Shown: positions 1-10,252, counted from the first letter of the stretch. The stretch is DNA of 43,569 nucleotides from UBA1367 sp040268355 (GCA_040268355.1 JAWRIT010000121.1:1-43569); one strand, 5' to 3'. Notes: generated from the sequence alone by a model not told the origin. Numbers and translations are program-made.

Positions 1-145
1 CAGCGCTCGTCTCATAGCGAGACGACTTGCCGCCGCCTGGCGGCATGCCCTGGTCCCAATCCGCCCGAACGGCAGCGCTCCCGGGCGCCCGCAACTCCGA
101 AGCGCCCCCTGTTCCCTGCCCAAAGACATACGGATGCCTTCCCAT
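1..145 (-). CDS. Partial N-terminus of a probable YraN (UPF0102) family protein
   Basis: The reading frame is open from an ATG at 145 to the window edge, 48 codons. It has a strong Shine-Dalgarno sequence (GGGGGAGG) a few bases upstream. The peptide starts MGRHPYVFGQ, is Gly/Ala/Pro rich, and reaches SSRYETSA just before the edge. It lies directly downstream of rnhB, where yraN (an endonuclease-like protein of unknown role) usually sits. The family call rests mainly on this position, because the conserved core would lie beyond the window. If it is YraN, it carries an N-terminal extension of about 40 residues; a later ATG near residue 33 has a weaker ribosome site. Confidence 0.4.
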   Translation of the reverse strand, partial: MGRHPYVFGQGTGGASELRAPGSAAVRADWDQGMPPGGGKSSRYETSA

Positions 146-210
146 AGCCCTCCCCCTTGCCGACGCCAACAGCTGTCTTCGAAGGATGGGTGGGGCCGGT
201 TGTCACAAGC

Positions 211-250
211 GTGCGCCACGCATGCACCACCTGTGCACGCGGTGGCGCAC
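211..250. repeat. Long imperfect stem-loop between rnhB and the yraN-like gene
   Basis: GTGCGCCAC (211-219) pairs perfectly with GTGGCGCAC (242-250). The loop between them can continue pairing (GC, one mismatch, then TGCAC/GTGCA), giving about 16 pairs in total. No T-run follows on the minus strand, so it is not a classical terminator. It could be a processing or mRNA-stability element. Function unknown. Confidence 0.45.
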
Positions 251-329
251 ACGGTCAGTCGCACGGGCAAAGCCGCAGGCAAAAGACCCAAGAGGAAGGT
301 GGCGTGACGCGCACGAACAGACGAGTCCC

Positions 330-1118
330 TCAGAAGAGCTGGGGGCGCTCCAAGAAGTTTCCACAGAAGCTTATGCGATGCAGCGGGCAGGGCCCATGCT
401 CCCGAAGGGCGGCGATGTGCTCCGCCGAGCCGTAGCCCTTGCAGGCGTCGAGATGGTAGGCGGGCCATGTGCGGGCGTAGGCCACCATCAGGGCATCACG
501 CGCCACCTTCGCCACGATGGACGCAGCGGCGATGCTCGCCACGCGCGCGTCGCCCTTCACGAGCGCCACCTCCCGTGGGTGAACGTGGACCTCTCTGCCG
601 TCGATGAGCACGGCGTCAGGCTCGACGCCGGCCGCCTCGATGGCCTGGGACATCCCCATGCGCAGCGCATGGCCCATGCCGACCGCATCAATGGAGGCAG
701 GCTCTATGTGCGTCAGCCCGATCGCCACGGCATGCTGCGCCACCTCGGCGGCCAAGGCCTCACGACGAGCGGGCGTCAGTTGCTTGGAGTCGTTGAGCCC
801 CCAGATGATCGGCTCGGCGGGAAGCGCCACCGCGCAGACCGTCAGGGGGCCGGCGATGGCCCCGCGGCCCACCTCGTCAACCCCGAGCACCACACCTCCC
901 CCGCCTAGTTCGGCCTCAAGCCGGTACATCTCCGACACGCGCGAGCGTTCCGCGCGCTCACGCTCATGACGGCGCCGGGCCGTCGACGTTGCCGCGCGCA
1001 CCTGGGCCCGTTCGTCGGCACCGTAACGCTCAAGCAGCTCCTCGACCTCCTCGAAGGGCGCCTCCCTGATCATGCGGACCACGTCGCGGGCGGTCATACG
1101 ACGTTCTCGCTTCTCCAT
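330..1118 (-). CDS. rnhB: Ribonuclease HII
   Basis: RNase HII removes ribonucleotides from DNA and degrades RNA in RNA-DNA hybrids in the cytoplasm. The 262-residue protein shows the family signature DEVGRGAIAGPL near residue 80, the conserved DSKQL segment, and a later KGD...SIAAASIVAKVARD region. The first 75 or so residues form a charged helical extension (ARDVVRMIREAPFEEVEELL), as seen in Bacillus-type RnhB. A GGGAGG ribosome site precedes the ATG at 1118. It follows rplS, separated by an intrinsic terminator, so expression may depend on read-through. It is followed by the yraN-like start. Confidence 0.95.
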   Translation of the reverse strand: MEKRERRMTARDVVRMIREAPFEEVEELLERYGADERAQVRAATSTARRRHERERAERSRVSEMYRLEAELGGGGVVLGVDEVGRGAIAGPLTVCAVALPAEPIIWGLNDSKQLTPARREALAAEVAQHAVAIGLTHIEPASIDAVGMGHALRMGMSQAIEAAGVEPDAVLIDGREVHVHPREVALVKGDARVASIAAASIVAKVARDALMVAYARTWPAYHLDACKGYGSAEHIAALREHGPCPLHRISFCGNFLERPQLF

Positions 1119-1135
1119 TGGCTGCCTCCCGATAC

Positions 1136-1159
1136 AAAAAAGGCCTCCCGAAGGAGGCC
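1136..1159 (-). terminator. Intrinsic terminator after rplS
   Basis: On the minus strand a GGCCTCC / GGAGGCC stem (7 pairs, TTCG loop) is followed by six T residues. It lies in the 63-base gap between the rplS stop and the rnhB start and ends just before the rnhB ribosome site. This is a textbook rho-independent terminator and shows that this organism uses the U-tract type. Confidence 0.9.
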
Positions 1160-1181
1160 CTTGGCGCTTCTCGTGTGCGGC

Positions 1182-1526
1182 CTACGCGCGCTTCTCGCGG
1201 ATGCGTGCGGCCTTGCCGATACGGTCGCGCAGGTAGTAGAGCTTGGCACGACGCACGTCGCCGTGACGGACGACCTCAAGCCTGGCGATCTTGGGGCTGT
1301 GCAGGGGGAAGGTGCGCTCCACGCCCACACCGTAGGAGATCTTGCGAACGGTGAAGGTCTCGCGCGAGCTGCCACCACTCATGCGGATGACGTCGCCCTG
1401 GAAGACCTGCTCGCGCTCACGGCTGCCCTCCTTGATGCGATAGTGCACTTTGACGTTGTCACCGACGAGCACACGCGGAAGGTCCTCGCGGATGTCCTGA
1501 CGCTCGATGGCGCGGATGTAGTCCAT
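1182..1526 (-). CDS. rplS: 50S ribosomal protein L19
   Basis: L19 lies at the interface of the two ribosomal subunits. The 114-residue protein begins MDYIRAIERQ and has the family core VGDNVKVHYRIKEGSREREQVFQGDVI and a basic C-terminus (RRAKLYYLRDRIGKAARI). The start at 1526 is chosen because GAGGA lies 6-8 bases upstream and the length fits L19; an upstream in-frame ATG would add 19 unrelated residues. It has its own promoter (1592-1620) and terminator, so it is a single-gene unit here, unlike the usual trmD-rplS linkage. Confidence 0.97.
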   Translation of the reverse strand: MDYIRAIERQDIREDLPRVLVGDNVKVHYRIKEGSREREQVFQGDVIRMSGGSSRETFTVRKISYGVGVERTFPLHSPKIARLEVVRHGDVRRAKLYYLRDRIGKAARIREKRA

Positions 1527-1591
1527 GGTTTTCCTCATCTCTAGAGGTGCCGCCACACGTGAGCGACACATAGCTTCACACACGGGGACCT

Positions 1592-1620
1592 ATTCTAGCC
1601 GACTGAACCCGCAAGGACAA
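1592..1620 (-). promoter_or_regulatory. Sigma-70-type promoter for rplS
   Basis: On the minus strand, TTGTCC (1615-1620) and TAGAAT (1592-1597) are separated by exactly 17 bases. Transcription would start near 1585 and give a leader of about 59 bases before the rplS ATG. Confidence 0.7.
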
Positions 1621-1713
1621 GAACAACATAAGTCGCCATCAGCTGCGACACGGCGGCACTACCCCAGCTCCAGCGACGTGCCCCACTAAGGCATCGCCTA
1701 CGCGGCCGACACA

Positions 1714-1740
1714 GCCCGTCTCGCTCGGCACGAGACGGGC
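1714..1740 (-). terminator. Hairpin downstream of the orphan membrane gene
   Basis: GCCCGTCTCG (1714-1723) pairs perfectly with CGAGACGGGC (1731-1740), 10 pairs around a 7-base loop. It lies 18 bases beyond the stop of the membrane gene at 1759. There is no T-run, so it may be a rho-independent-like or processing hairpin. Its inner arms CGTCTC/GAGACG recur at 2338-2358. Confidence 0.55.
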
Positions 1741-1758
1741 GTCAATGAGGATGAGACC

Positions 1759-2160
1759 CTATTCCTTTTGGGCCCGTATGTCCTTGACCACCGCCACGAT
1801 CGCTATGAGGATATAAAACCCTGTGTAGTTTATCGCCGCGTCCCTATAGGCGCTCTCGGCAAGTGGATCTAGGAAGCCCGAGGCCCAGACCAGTACGAAC
1901 ACGAGAAGTATCGTCGGTATGTAGGTGAGCAGGATTCTCGCAAAGACGTTTCTCACCGGAAGATGGACTGCCATCTCATAGGCGATGACGCCCAAAAGCA
2001 CGATCACGGCCCTGGTGATCTCGTGCCAGTTCCCACTTGGGTCGTCCCGCACCCCCTCCATGAGGAAGAGCACGCTATTTAGAATCGTGATGACGGTATA
2101 GATGCCACAGTACAGAAATACCGCGTTCTTTAGCCTTCCGTCCCAAAGCTCCCTCATCAT
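1759..2160 (-). CDS. Small four-helix membrane protein, function unknown
   Basis: The 133-residue protein has four hydrophobic segments, at about residues 13-33, 48-66, 71-92 and 108-126, and a short basic C-terminus (KDIRAQKE). It resembles in size and layout small bacterial DUF membrane proteins of the DUF3021/DUF6608 kind, but I do not recognise it firmly. Codon use and base composition are clearly less GC-rich than the flanking genes (for example ATA, TTT and AAT codons), which suggests recent acquisition or relaxed selection. A GGGGGG run lies 3-8 bases before ATGATG; the second ATG (2157) is an alternative start. A candidate promoter lies at 2230-2258 and a hairpin follows the stop. The gene lies between dgt and rplS. 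Confidence 0.65.
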   Translation of the reverse strand: MMRELWDGRLKNAVFLYCGIYTVITILNSVLFLMEGVRDDPSGNWHEITRAVIVLLGVIAYEMAVHLPVRNVFARILLTYIPTILLVFVLVWASGFLDPLAESAYRDAAINYTGFYILIAIVAVVKDIRAQKE

Positions 2161-2300
2161 TCGCCCCCCAAGACGCCCATCATTCGGCCGCGCTTAACGA
2201 TGAAAACAATATTTACCGCTCGGACCCCTATAATGAGTCCCACGCTGCCATATGTCCAGCTCCTCTTTAACGATTCTGAACACAATCCTGTTCTTGTCAT
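2157..2300 (-). CDS. Possible 47-residue small membrane ORF or gene remnant
   Basis: A short frame starts MTRTGLCSES at 2300 and ends in an ATGA overlap with the start of the membrane gene at 2160. One hydrophobic stretch is visible (SVGLIIGVRAVNIVFIV), followed by KRGR. The stop/start overlap hints at translational coupling. Against this, there is no clear ribosome site, and the next frame also contains a 35-residue open stretch (DDKNRIVFRIVKEEL...). The region may be a decayed gene with frameshifts rather than a live one. Confidence 0.25.
   Translation of the reverse strand: MTRTGLCSESLKRSWTYGSVGLIIGVRAVNIVFIVKRGRMMGVLGGE
2230..2258 (-). promoter_or_regulatory. Candidate promoter for the orphan membrane gene
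   Basis: On the minus strand, TGGACA (2253-2258) and CATTAT (2230-2235) are 17 bases apart. The start would be near 2223, about 63 bases ahead of the ATG at 2160. If used, it would lie inside the small ORF at 2157-2300, which argues against that ORF being translated from this transcript. Confidence 0.4.
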
Positions 2301-2337
2301 CTCATGAGCATGACTTGAGTCCCGCCTCGACGCAGGG

Positions 2338-2358
2338 CGTCTCACGCTGGACGAGACG
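2338..2358 (-). terminator. Hairpin downstream of dgt
   Basis: CGTCTC (2338-2343) pairs with GAGACG (2353-2358) around a 9-base loop, about 50 bases past the dgt stop. There is no T-run. The arms and loop length match the core of the hairpin at 1717-1737. The remaining 250 bases between dgt and the membrane gene hold only this hairpin, the candidate promoter and the doubtful small ORF. Confidence 0.4.
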
Positions 2359-2409
2359 TGTGGTGCCACGCGCCGAGGCGCGGCCTCAGCTGGAAGCGCT
2401 TTGCTGGGG

Positions 2410-3468
2410 CTAGGACTCGAGCCTGCGGCGCAGGCCCCAGGCACGAGGCACGTTCAGATCCTCGAAGAGACGGATGGCAAAGCGGTCGGTCATGCTGGCG
2501 AGATAGTCCGCCACCTGCGTCTCGCAGGGGTCATCGTGCAGGCGATACTCGGATGGCACCTCGTCGATGTGCTCGACGAGGTGGTCGAAGAGGCTCACGA
2601 TGACACGCTGCGCCTTGGGCTCCTCGCTCTTGGCGTCCCCCTGGTGGTAGAGGTTGGCATACAGAAAGTCGCGCAGTTCCATGAGCGCACCCCAGACGGG
2701 CGCCGACATCTCGATGTCACCGGCACGCGCGCTCGTCCGAACGAGGTCGTGGACCATCGTGGCGATGCGCGCCGACGAGACGGGACCAAGCAGGGAGCGG
2801 GGACCGGCCGGCAGATCCTGCTCGCGCAACAGCCCCGCACGCTCGGCGTCGTCGATGTCGTGACACACATAGGCAATGCGGTCGGCCACGGCGACCACGC
2901 GCCCTTCGGCCGTCATTGCGCGCAGGTGGTCGGTGTGGCAGCGCATGCCGTCGGTCACCTCGCGCGAGAGGTTGAGGCCACGCCCTTCCTTCTCGAGCAG
3001 GTCAACGACGCGCACGCTCTGCTCGTTGTGCCTGAAGAGCGCCTGGGCCTCCTCGCTTTTCGGGTCGATCCCACGCCTGAGCGCCAGCGCGCGGCGCAAG
3101 GCCCGCTCCCCCGCATGCCCAAAGGGCGTGTGTCCGAGGTCATGGCCAAGTGCGATCGCCTCGGTGAGGTCGGGGTTGAGGCCCAGCGATCGCGCCACGG
3201 CACACGAGATCTGTGCGACCTCGAGCGTGTGAGTCAGCCGGGTCCGGTAGTGGTCGCCCTCGGGCGCCAGAAAGACCTGCGTCTTGTTCGCCAGCCGCCG
3301 AAAGCTCTTGCTGTGTATGATGCGATCCCGGTCGCGCTGGAAGCAGGTGCGCAAGGGATCAGGCTCCTCGGGTGCAAGGCGCCCCACCGACCGGTCGGAG
3401 AAGGCGGCCTCGGGCGACAGCGTCTCGTGTTCGTGCAGTTCGAGCTCCTTGCGAGTCATGATCTGCAT
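2410..3468 (-). CDS. dgt: dGTPase-like deoxynucleoside triphosphate triphosphohydrolase
   Basis: Enzymes of this family hydrolyse dGTP or other dNTPs to the deoxynucleoside and tripolyphosphate, controlling dNTP pools. The 352-residue protein has the HD-domain metal-binding pattern: H in RLTHTLEV (near residue 80), HD in ALGHDLGHTPFGHAGE (near 110), and a later D in VVAVADRIAYVCHDIDD. The N-terminus (RDRDRIIHSKSFRRLANKTQVF) is the conserved family start. An AAAGGAGG site six bases before the ATG at 3468 fixes the start. It lies downstream of ppdK across a hairpin. Confidence 0.93.
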   Translation of the reverse strand: MQIMTRKELELHEHETLSPEAAFSDRSVGRLAPEEPDPLRTCFQRDRDRIIHSKSFRRLANKTQVFLAPEGDHYRTRLTHTLEVAQISCAVARSLGLNPDLTEAIALGHDLGHTPFGHAGERALRRALALRRGIDPKSEEAQALFRHNEQSVRVVDLLEKEGRGLNLSREVTDGMRCHTDHLRAMTAEGRVVAVADRIAYVCHDIDDAERAGLLREQDLPAGPRSLLGPVSSARIATMVHDLVRTSARAGDIEMSAPVWGALMELRDFLYANLYHQGDAKSEEPKAQRVIVSLFDHLVEHIDEVPSEYRLHDDPCETQVADYLASMTDRFAIRLFEDLNVPRAWGLRRRLES

Positions 3469-3505
3469 AGACAGCCTCCTTTCGGAACGCTCCCACGATA
3501 CGACA

Positions 3506-3535
3506 AGCGGGGGAAGGCATCTGCCCTCCCCCGCT
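3506..3535 (-). terminator. GC-rich hairpin between ppdK and dgt
   Basis: AGCGGGGGA (3506-3514) pairs with TCCCCCGCT (3527-3535), and an inner GGC/GCC extends the stem across one mismatch. It lies 38 bases after the ppdK stop and upstream of the dgt ribosome site. There is no T-run. It probably attenuates or stops transcription between the two genes. Confidence 0.55.
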
Positions 3536-3572
3536 CTACGGTCGCTCAGCTGGCGTCAGCGCCAGTCAGTGC

Positions 3573-6401
<2,829 letters not shown>

Positions 6402-6514
6402 ACTTACACTCCTGATCTCTTGTCCATGGCACCGCACCGTGCGGCACCCCCATTCCATAAGAGCACCCGCCACAGGAACGTGCTCCTCTGGCGAGTTCTC
6501 TTGCCTACCGACTC

Positions 6515-6542
6515 ATTGTATCTCACTGCTCGTGCGTCGCAA
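6515..6542 (-). promoter_or_regulatory. Promoter and structured leader of ppdK
   Basis: On the minus strand, TTGCGA (6537-6542) and TACAAT (6515-6520) are 16 bases apart, giving a start near 6508 and a leader of about 107 bases. The leader can form a GAGCAC/GTGCTC hairpin (6461-6466 with 6480-6485) and a short CCGC/GCGG hairpin near 6432-6444. It is therefore likely that ppdK can be transcribed independently of the regulator gene upstream. Confidence 0.6.
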
Positions 6543-6598
6543 GGCTCAGAGAGACAAATAATCGCAGCTTCTGTGCCTTGCGCGCCCGATCAGCGGTC

Positions 6599-6997
6599 CT
6601 ACACGTTGGTGACTTTGACGCTTGTCCTGTGTCCGGCCTCATTGACGGGCTCCTCGCCCGTGAGCGTCGAGATGATCGTCACGGCGGGACCCAGCAGATC
6701 GACCGAAGGGATGCCCCGTCTGTCAAGCTCACGGCGGATGTCGCGGCGGAGGTTGCGATCCACGATCGTGTGGAACACCGCCAGCGGGCAGTCGGGATCG
6801 AGCTCCGCATCCAAATATTCGCGAACCTTCTCGACGCTGTGGACCTCCCCGAGCCGCTTGATGACGACGATGTCATCGGTGAACTGCGACGCAGCAGCGG
6901 TTACGACGCCAGTCGCGGTCTCTCCGCGAGCGTCAGAGATGACGAACACGACGGGTGTTGGCGTTTCGGTCTCGAAGAGGACGTCTACGTCTGCCAT
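6599..6997 (-). CDS. Half-length PPDK regulatory protein (DUF299 N-terminal part only)
   Basis: Full PPDK regulators (about 270 residues) inactivate PPDK by ADP-dependent phosphorylation of the threonine near its catalytic histidine and reactivate it by phosphorolysis. This 132-residue protein matches only the N-terminal half: VVFVISDARGETATGVV, then a FHTIVDRNLRR segment and SVDLLGPAVTIISTLTGEE, ending RTSVKVTNV. The P-loop half (GVSRSGKT-type motif) is absent, and I see no continuation in any frame in the 197 bases before ppdK. The ATG at 6997 has GGGAGG upstream. The position just ahead of ppdK supports a regulatory link, but the enzyme activity should be lost. It may act as a binding or sensing domain, or be a functional remnant. 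Confidence 0.75.
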   Translation of the reverse strand: MADVDVLFETETPTPVVFVISDARGETATGVVTAAASQFTDDIVVIKRLGEVHSVEKVREYLDAELDPDCPLAVFHTIVDRNLRRDIRRELDRRGIPSVDLLGPAVTIISTLTGEEPVNEAGHRTSVKVTNV

Positions 6998-7208
6998 TTG
7001 TGCCTCCCAGCTGCAGGGCAAAAGCCCCGCTTTCGGACTCCCCGCAGGAAGCCCACCTACCATTGTCGAAGTGCACCGTACGTCGGGCGAACCAGACGAC
7101 GGACACGCATTCCAGTATTAGTGTCAATGTCCCATTCGCGAACGTCACGCACAAAGAGGTCGATTGGCCCTCGCAATTCGGCGAGAGACACCACATGCGC
7201 CGTGACGG

Positions 7209-9305
7209 TCATGCGCGCCTGGCAAGCGCCCCGATGTTGGCCACGCCACCAAAGACCGCCTCGAAGCGGTTGAGCAGCCGCAGCCGGTTCTCACGCAGGG
7301 CCTGGTCGTCGTCCATGACCAGGACGTCGTCGAAGAACCGGTCGATGGGCTCGCGCAGGCTCGCAAGCGAGGCGATGGCTGCGTCGATGTCCTTGGCCAC
7401 CAGCGCCGAGCTCACCTGAGCCTGTCCCGCGTCGACCGCCTCAATGAGGGCGCGCTCGGCCTCGCCCAGAAGCGTCCGGTCGACCTCGACGCCCAGCGTG
7501 GGGTCGGCCAGGTGGCTCGCACGAGCGTAGGCCGTCGCCAGGTCGTCGAACACCTCGCGCGACTCGCGTCGGGCGCGATCGAGCGCGAAGACGCGGTCCA
7601 GAAACGCCGTGGGGTCGCAGATGCCCGTGTCGCTGACGGCCTGGATGGTGTCGGGGTCCGCGCCCTCGTCGCGGGCGATGGCGGCGAGGCGACCCGAGAA
7701 GAAGGAACGCACCTTGGCGGCGACCGACGCACGGTCGAAGGAGATTCCCTGCTCGGCGAAGCTCGCGAGCGCCACCTCGATCAGCGGGTCGAGGGCGACT
7801 GCCGGCATGGTCCGCAGCATGGCGACGCAGCCGATGGCGCTACGCCGCACCGCGAAGGGGTCGGCCGATCCGGTGGGCGGCTCGTCGATGGCGAACATGC
7901 CGCAGATGGTGTCGAGCTTGTCGGCGACGGCGACGGCGCGGCCGACCACCGTCTCGGGCAGCTCGTCCTTGGCGAAGCGGGGACGGTAGTGCTGCGCGAT
8001 GGCCTGCGCCACGCGTTCGTTCTCGCCCTGCGCCGCGGCGTAGTAGCCCCCCATCACGCCCTGCTGGCTGGTGAACTCCACGACCGCCTGCGAGACGAGG
8101 TCCGCCTTGGCGAGACGGGCGGCGCGGGTGGCGTCGGCGAGCACCTGGGCGTCGTCCGAGGCCTGCTCGGCGAGGGCGCAGGCGATGCGCTCCATGCGCT
8201 CGGACTTCTGCAGCACCGTGCCGAGCCGCTTCTGGAACACGACCTTGTCGAGCCGCTCGCGGAAGGCGTCGAGCCCGACCTTCAGGTCCTCGTCGTAGAA
8301 GAACTTGGCGTCGTCGAGGCGGGGGCGCACCACGCGCTCGTTGCCCGCCCGCACCGTGTCGTTCACGGCTGGGTCGGCGTTGCTCACGATGACGAACTCG
8401 CGGGTGAGCGAGCCGTCTGCGGCGTAGATCGGGAAGTAGCGCTGGTGCTTGAGCATGGCCTCGACGATGATCTCGTGCGGAACGGCCAGGAACTGCTCGT
8501 CGAAGGTGCCCACCACCACGCTCGGCCACTCGCACAGGTTCACCACCTCGTCGAAGGTGCCCTGGGGCGTCTCCACGTGGGCCCCGCCGCGCTCGGCTTC
8601 CAGCTCGCGGATGCCCGCACGGATGACCTCGGCACGGCGGCGCTCGCCATACACGAAGGCCTCCTCGAGCACCTGCTCGTAGCGAGCGGGCTCTGCCACC
8701 ACCCGCTCGCCCGGCGCGAGCACGCGGTGTCCGCGCGTCGTGTTCGAGCTGGTGACGTCCGCATAGCTGACTGGCACGACCTCGCCGCCCAGAAGCGCGC
8801 AGATCCAGCGGATGGGCCGCACGAAGGTCTGATGCTCGCTGCCCCAGCGCTGGCTGCGGTAGTTGGGCCACTTGATGTCGGCTATCGTCCGCTCGCACAG
8901 CGACGAGAGCAGCTCGAGCGCCCCCACGCTCGCGATCGAGCGCTCGGCGAACACGTACTCGGTGCCGTCCGGTTCGACCTTGCGCACGAGGGCGTCGGGC
9001 GTGGTCGCGTTCTTGCGGGCGAAGCCCTCGGCCGCGCGCGTCGGCGCGCCATCCGCGTCGAAGGCGATGGCTGCCTTCGGGCCGCGCACGACCTCGTGGA
9101 TCTCCTCGGTCGCCGTCGCGCACGAGCGCACGAGCACCGCCAGGCGCCGTGGGGTCGAGAGCGTCCGCAGCTCGCCGTGGGCGAGGCCGGCATCCGCCAG
9201 CCCACGCTCGACGAGCGTGCCCAGCTGCTCCTGGGCCTTCATGAGCGGAGCCGAGGGCATCTCCTCGCAACCGATCTCGAGCAAAAAGTCACGGGTGTCC
9301 GCCAT
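7209..9305 (-). CDS. glyS: Glycine-tRNA ligase, beta subunit
   Basis: This is the beta chain of the alpha2beta2 glycyl-tRNA synthetase, which binds and positions tRNA-Gly. The 698-residue protein starts MADTRDFLLEIGCEEMPS, the family opening. It contains GHRVLAPGE, an EFVIVSNADP segment and FFYDEDL, and ends with the helical anticodon-binding region (RESREVFDDLATAYARASHL). The start at 9305 follows the glyQ stop by one base, so the two are coupled. No other glycyl-tRNA synthetase is seen in the window. Confidence 0.96.
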   Translation of the reverse strand: MADTRDFLLEIGCEEMPSAPLMKAQEQLGTLVERGLADAGLAHGELRTLSTPRRLAVLVRSCATATEEIHEVVRGPKAAIAFDADGAPTRAAEGFARKNATTPDALVRKVEPDGTEYVFAERSIASVGALELLSSLCERTIADIKWPNYRSQRWGSEHQTFVRPIRWICALLGGEVVPVSYADVTSSNTTRGHRVLAPGERVVAEPARYEQVLEEAFVYGERRRAEVIRAGIRELEAERGGAHVETPQGTFDEVVNLCEWPSVVVGTFDEQFLAVPHEIIVEAMLKHQRYFPIYAADGSLTREFVIVSNADPAVNDTVRAGNERVVRPRLDDAKFFYDEDLKVGLDAFRERLDKVVFQKRLGTVLQKSERMERIACALAEQASDDAQVLADATRAARLAKADLVSQAVVEFTSQQGVMGGYYAAAQGENERVAQAIAQHYRPRFAKDELPETVVGRAVAVADKLDTICGMFAIDEPPTGSADPFAVRRSAIGCVAMLRTMPAVALDPLIEVALASFAEQGISFDRASVAAKVRSFFSGRLAAIARDEGADPDTIQAVSDTGICDPTAFLDRVFALDRARRESREVFDDLATAYARASHLADPTLGVEVDRTLLGEAERALIEAVDAGQAQVSSALVAKDIDAAIASLASLREPIDRFFDDVLVMDDDQALRENRLRLLNRFEAVFGGVANIGALARRA

Positions 9306-9306
9306 C

Positions 9307-10212
9307 TTAGGCCACCTCCCCCTTCTGGGCGCCGTCCTTGGTCGCGACCAGCTCCAGGTATGCCTCGCAACACGCCTTGGCCACGTCGCGGACGCGCAGG
9401 ATGTAGTTGGCGCGCTCGGTCGCCGAGATGGCGCCGCGCGCGTCGAGGATGTTGAAGGCATGGCTGCACTTCATGACGCAGTCGTAGGCGGGAAGCGGCA
9501 GCTTGGCCGCAAGGCACGCACGGCACTCCGCCTCGTACTCGTCGAACTTGCGGCGCATCATGTCCACGTCCGCCACCTCGAAGTTGTAGCAGGAGAACTC
9601 GTACTCGTTCTCGTGGAAGACGTCGCCGTAGGTCATGGGCGCGCCGTCGGGCAGGTAGCTCCAGACGAGGTCGTAGACCGAGTCGACCCCCTGGATGTAC
9701 ATGGCGATGCGCTCGAGGCCATAGGTGATCTCCACCGGCACCGGATCGACCTCGATGCCACCCACCTGCTGGAAGTAGGTGTACTGGGTGACCTCCATGC
9801 CATCCATCCACACCTCCCAGCCCAGGCCCCAGGCGCCCAGCGTCGGGCTCTCCCAGTCGTCCTCGACGAAGCGCACGTCATGCTCAGCCGGATCGAGCCC
9901 AATGGCCTTGAGCGACCCCAGGTAGAGGTCCTGGCTGTCGGGCGGGCAGGGCTTCACGATGACCTGGAACTGGTAGTAGTGCTGCATGCGGTTGGGGTTC
10001 TCGCCGTAGCGGCCGTCGGTGGGACGCCGGCAGGGCTGGGGATAGCAGGTGCGCCAGGCCGTCGGCCCGAGGCTGCGCAGCGTGGTGGCGGTGTGGAAGG
10101 TGCCCGCCCCGACCTCCGAGTCGTAGGGCTGCATGACGGTGCAGCCCTGCTGCGCCCAGTACTCGGTGAGCCTCAGGATCATGTCCTGGAAGGTCAGCGT
10201 CGTCTCGCTCAT
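9307..10212 (-). CDS. glyQ: Glycine-tRNA ligase, alpha subunit
   Basis: The alpha chain is the catalytic class II subunit that activates glycine. The 301-residue protein has the family opening (LTFQDMILRLTEYWAQQGC), the VGAGTFHTATTLRSLGP motif, and MQHYYQFQVIVKPCPPDSQ and VEITYGLERIAMYIQG signatures. AAGGA lies 5 bases before the ATG at 10212. The gene is 40 bases after lepB and one base from glyS, which suggests an operon lepB-glyQ-glyS. I see no T-box leader ahead of it. Confidence 0.97.
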   Translation of the reverse strand: MSETTLTFQDMILRLTEYWAQQGCTVMQPYDSEVGAGTFHTATTLRSLGPTAWRTCYPQPCRRPTDGRYGENPNRMQHYYQFQVIVKPCPPDSQDLYLGSLKAIGLDPAEHDVRFVEDDWESPTLGAWGLGWEVWMDGMEVTQYTYFQQVGGIEVDPVPVEITYGLERIAMYIQGVDSVYDLVWSYLPDGAPMTYGDVFHENEYEFSCYNFEVADVDMMRRKFDEYEAECRACLAAKLPLPAYDCVMKCSHAFNILDARGAISATERANYILRVRDVAKACCEAYLELVATKDGAQKGEVA

Positions 10213-10252
10213 GTGTTCCTTCTCTCGCGTTCCCCAGGTGTCGGACCTGCCC

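Noticed and set aside
7..45. Two adjacent short hairpins (TCGTCTC/GAGACGA and TGCCGCC/GGCGGCA)
   Set aside because: They lie inside the probable yraN-like coding start, so chance within GC-rich coding sequence is the simpler explanation.
27..908. A 293-codon plus-strand frame opposite rnhB
   Set aside because: Overlaps the certain rnhB gene and shows no family features.
7064..7208. Promoter with TTGACA (minus strand, 7122-7127) ahead of the PPDK regulator
   Set aside because: No acceptable -10 box lies 16-18 bases downstream of it; a start for this gene remains undefined.
10213..10252. T-box leader for the glycyl-tRNA synthetase genes
   Set aside because: The gap is only 40 bases and follows lepB directly; there is no room or motif for a T-box.
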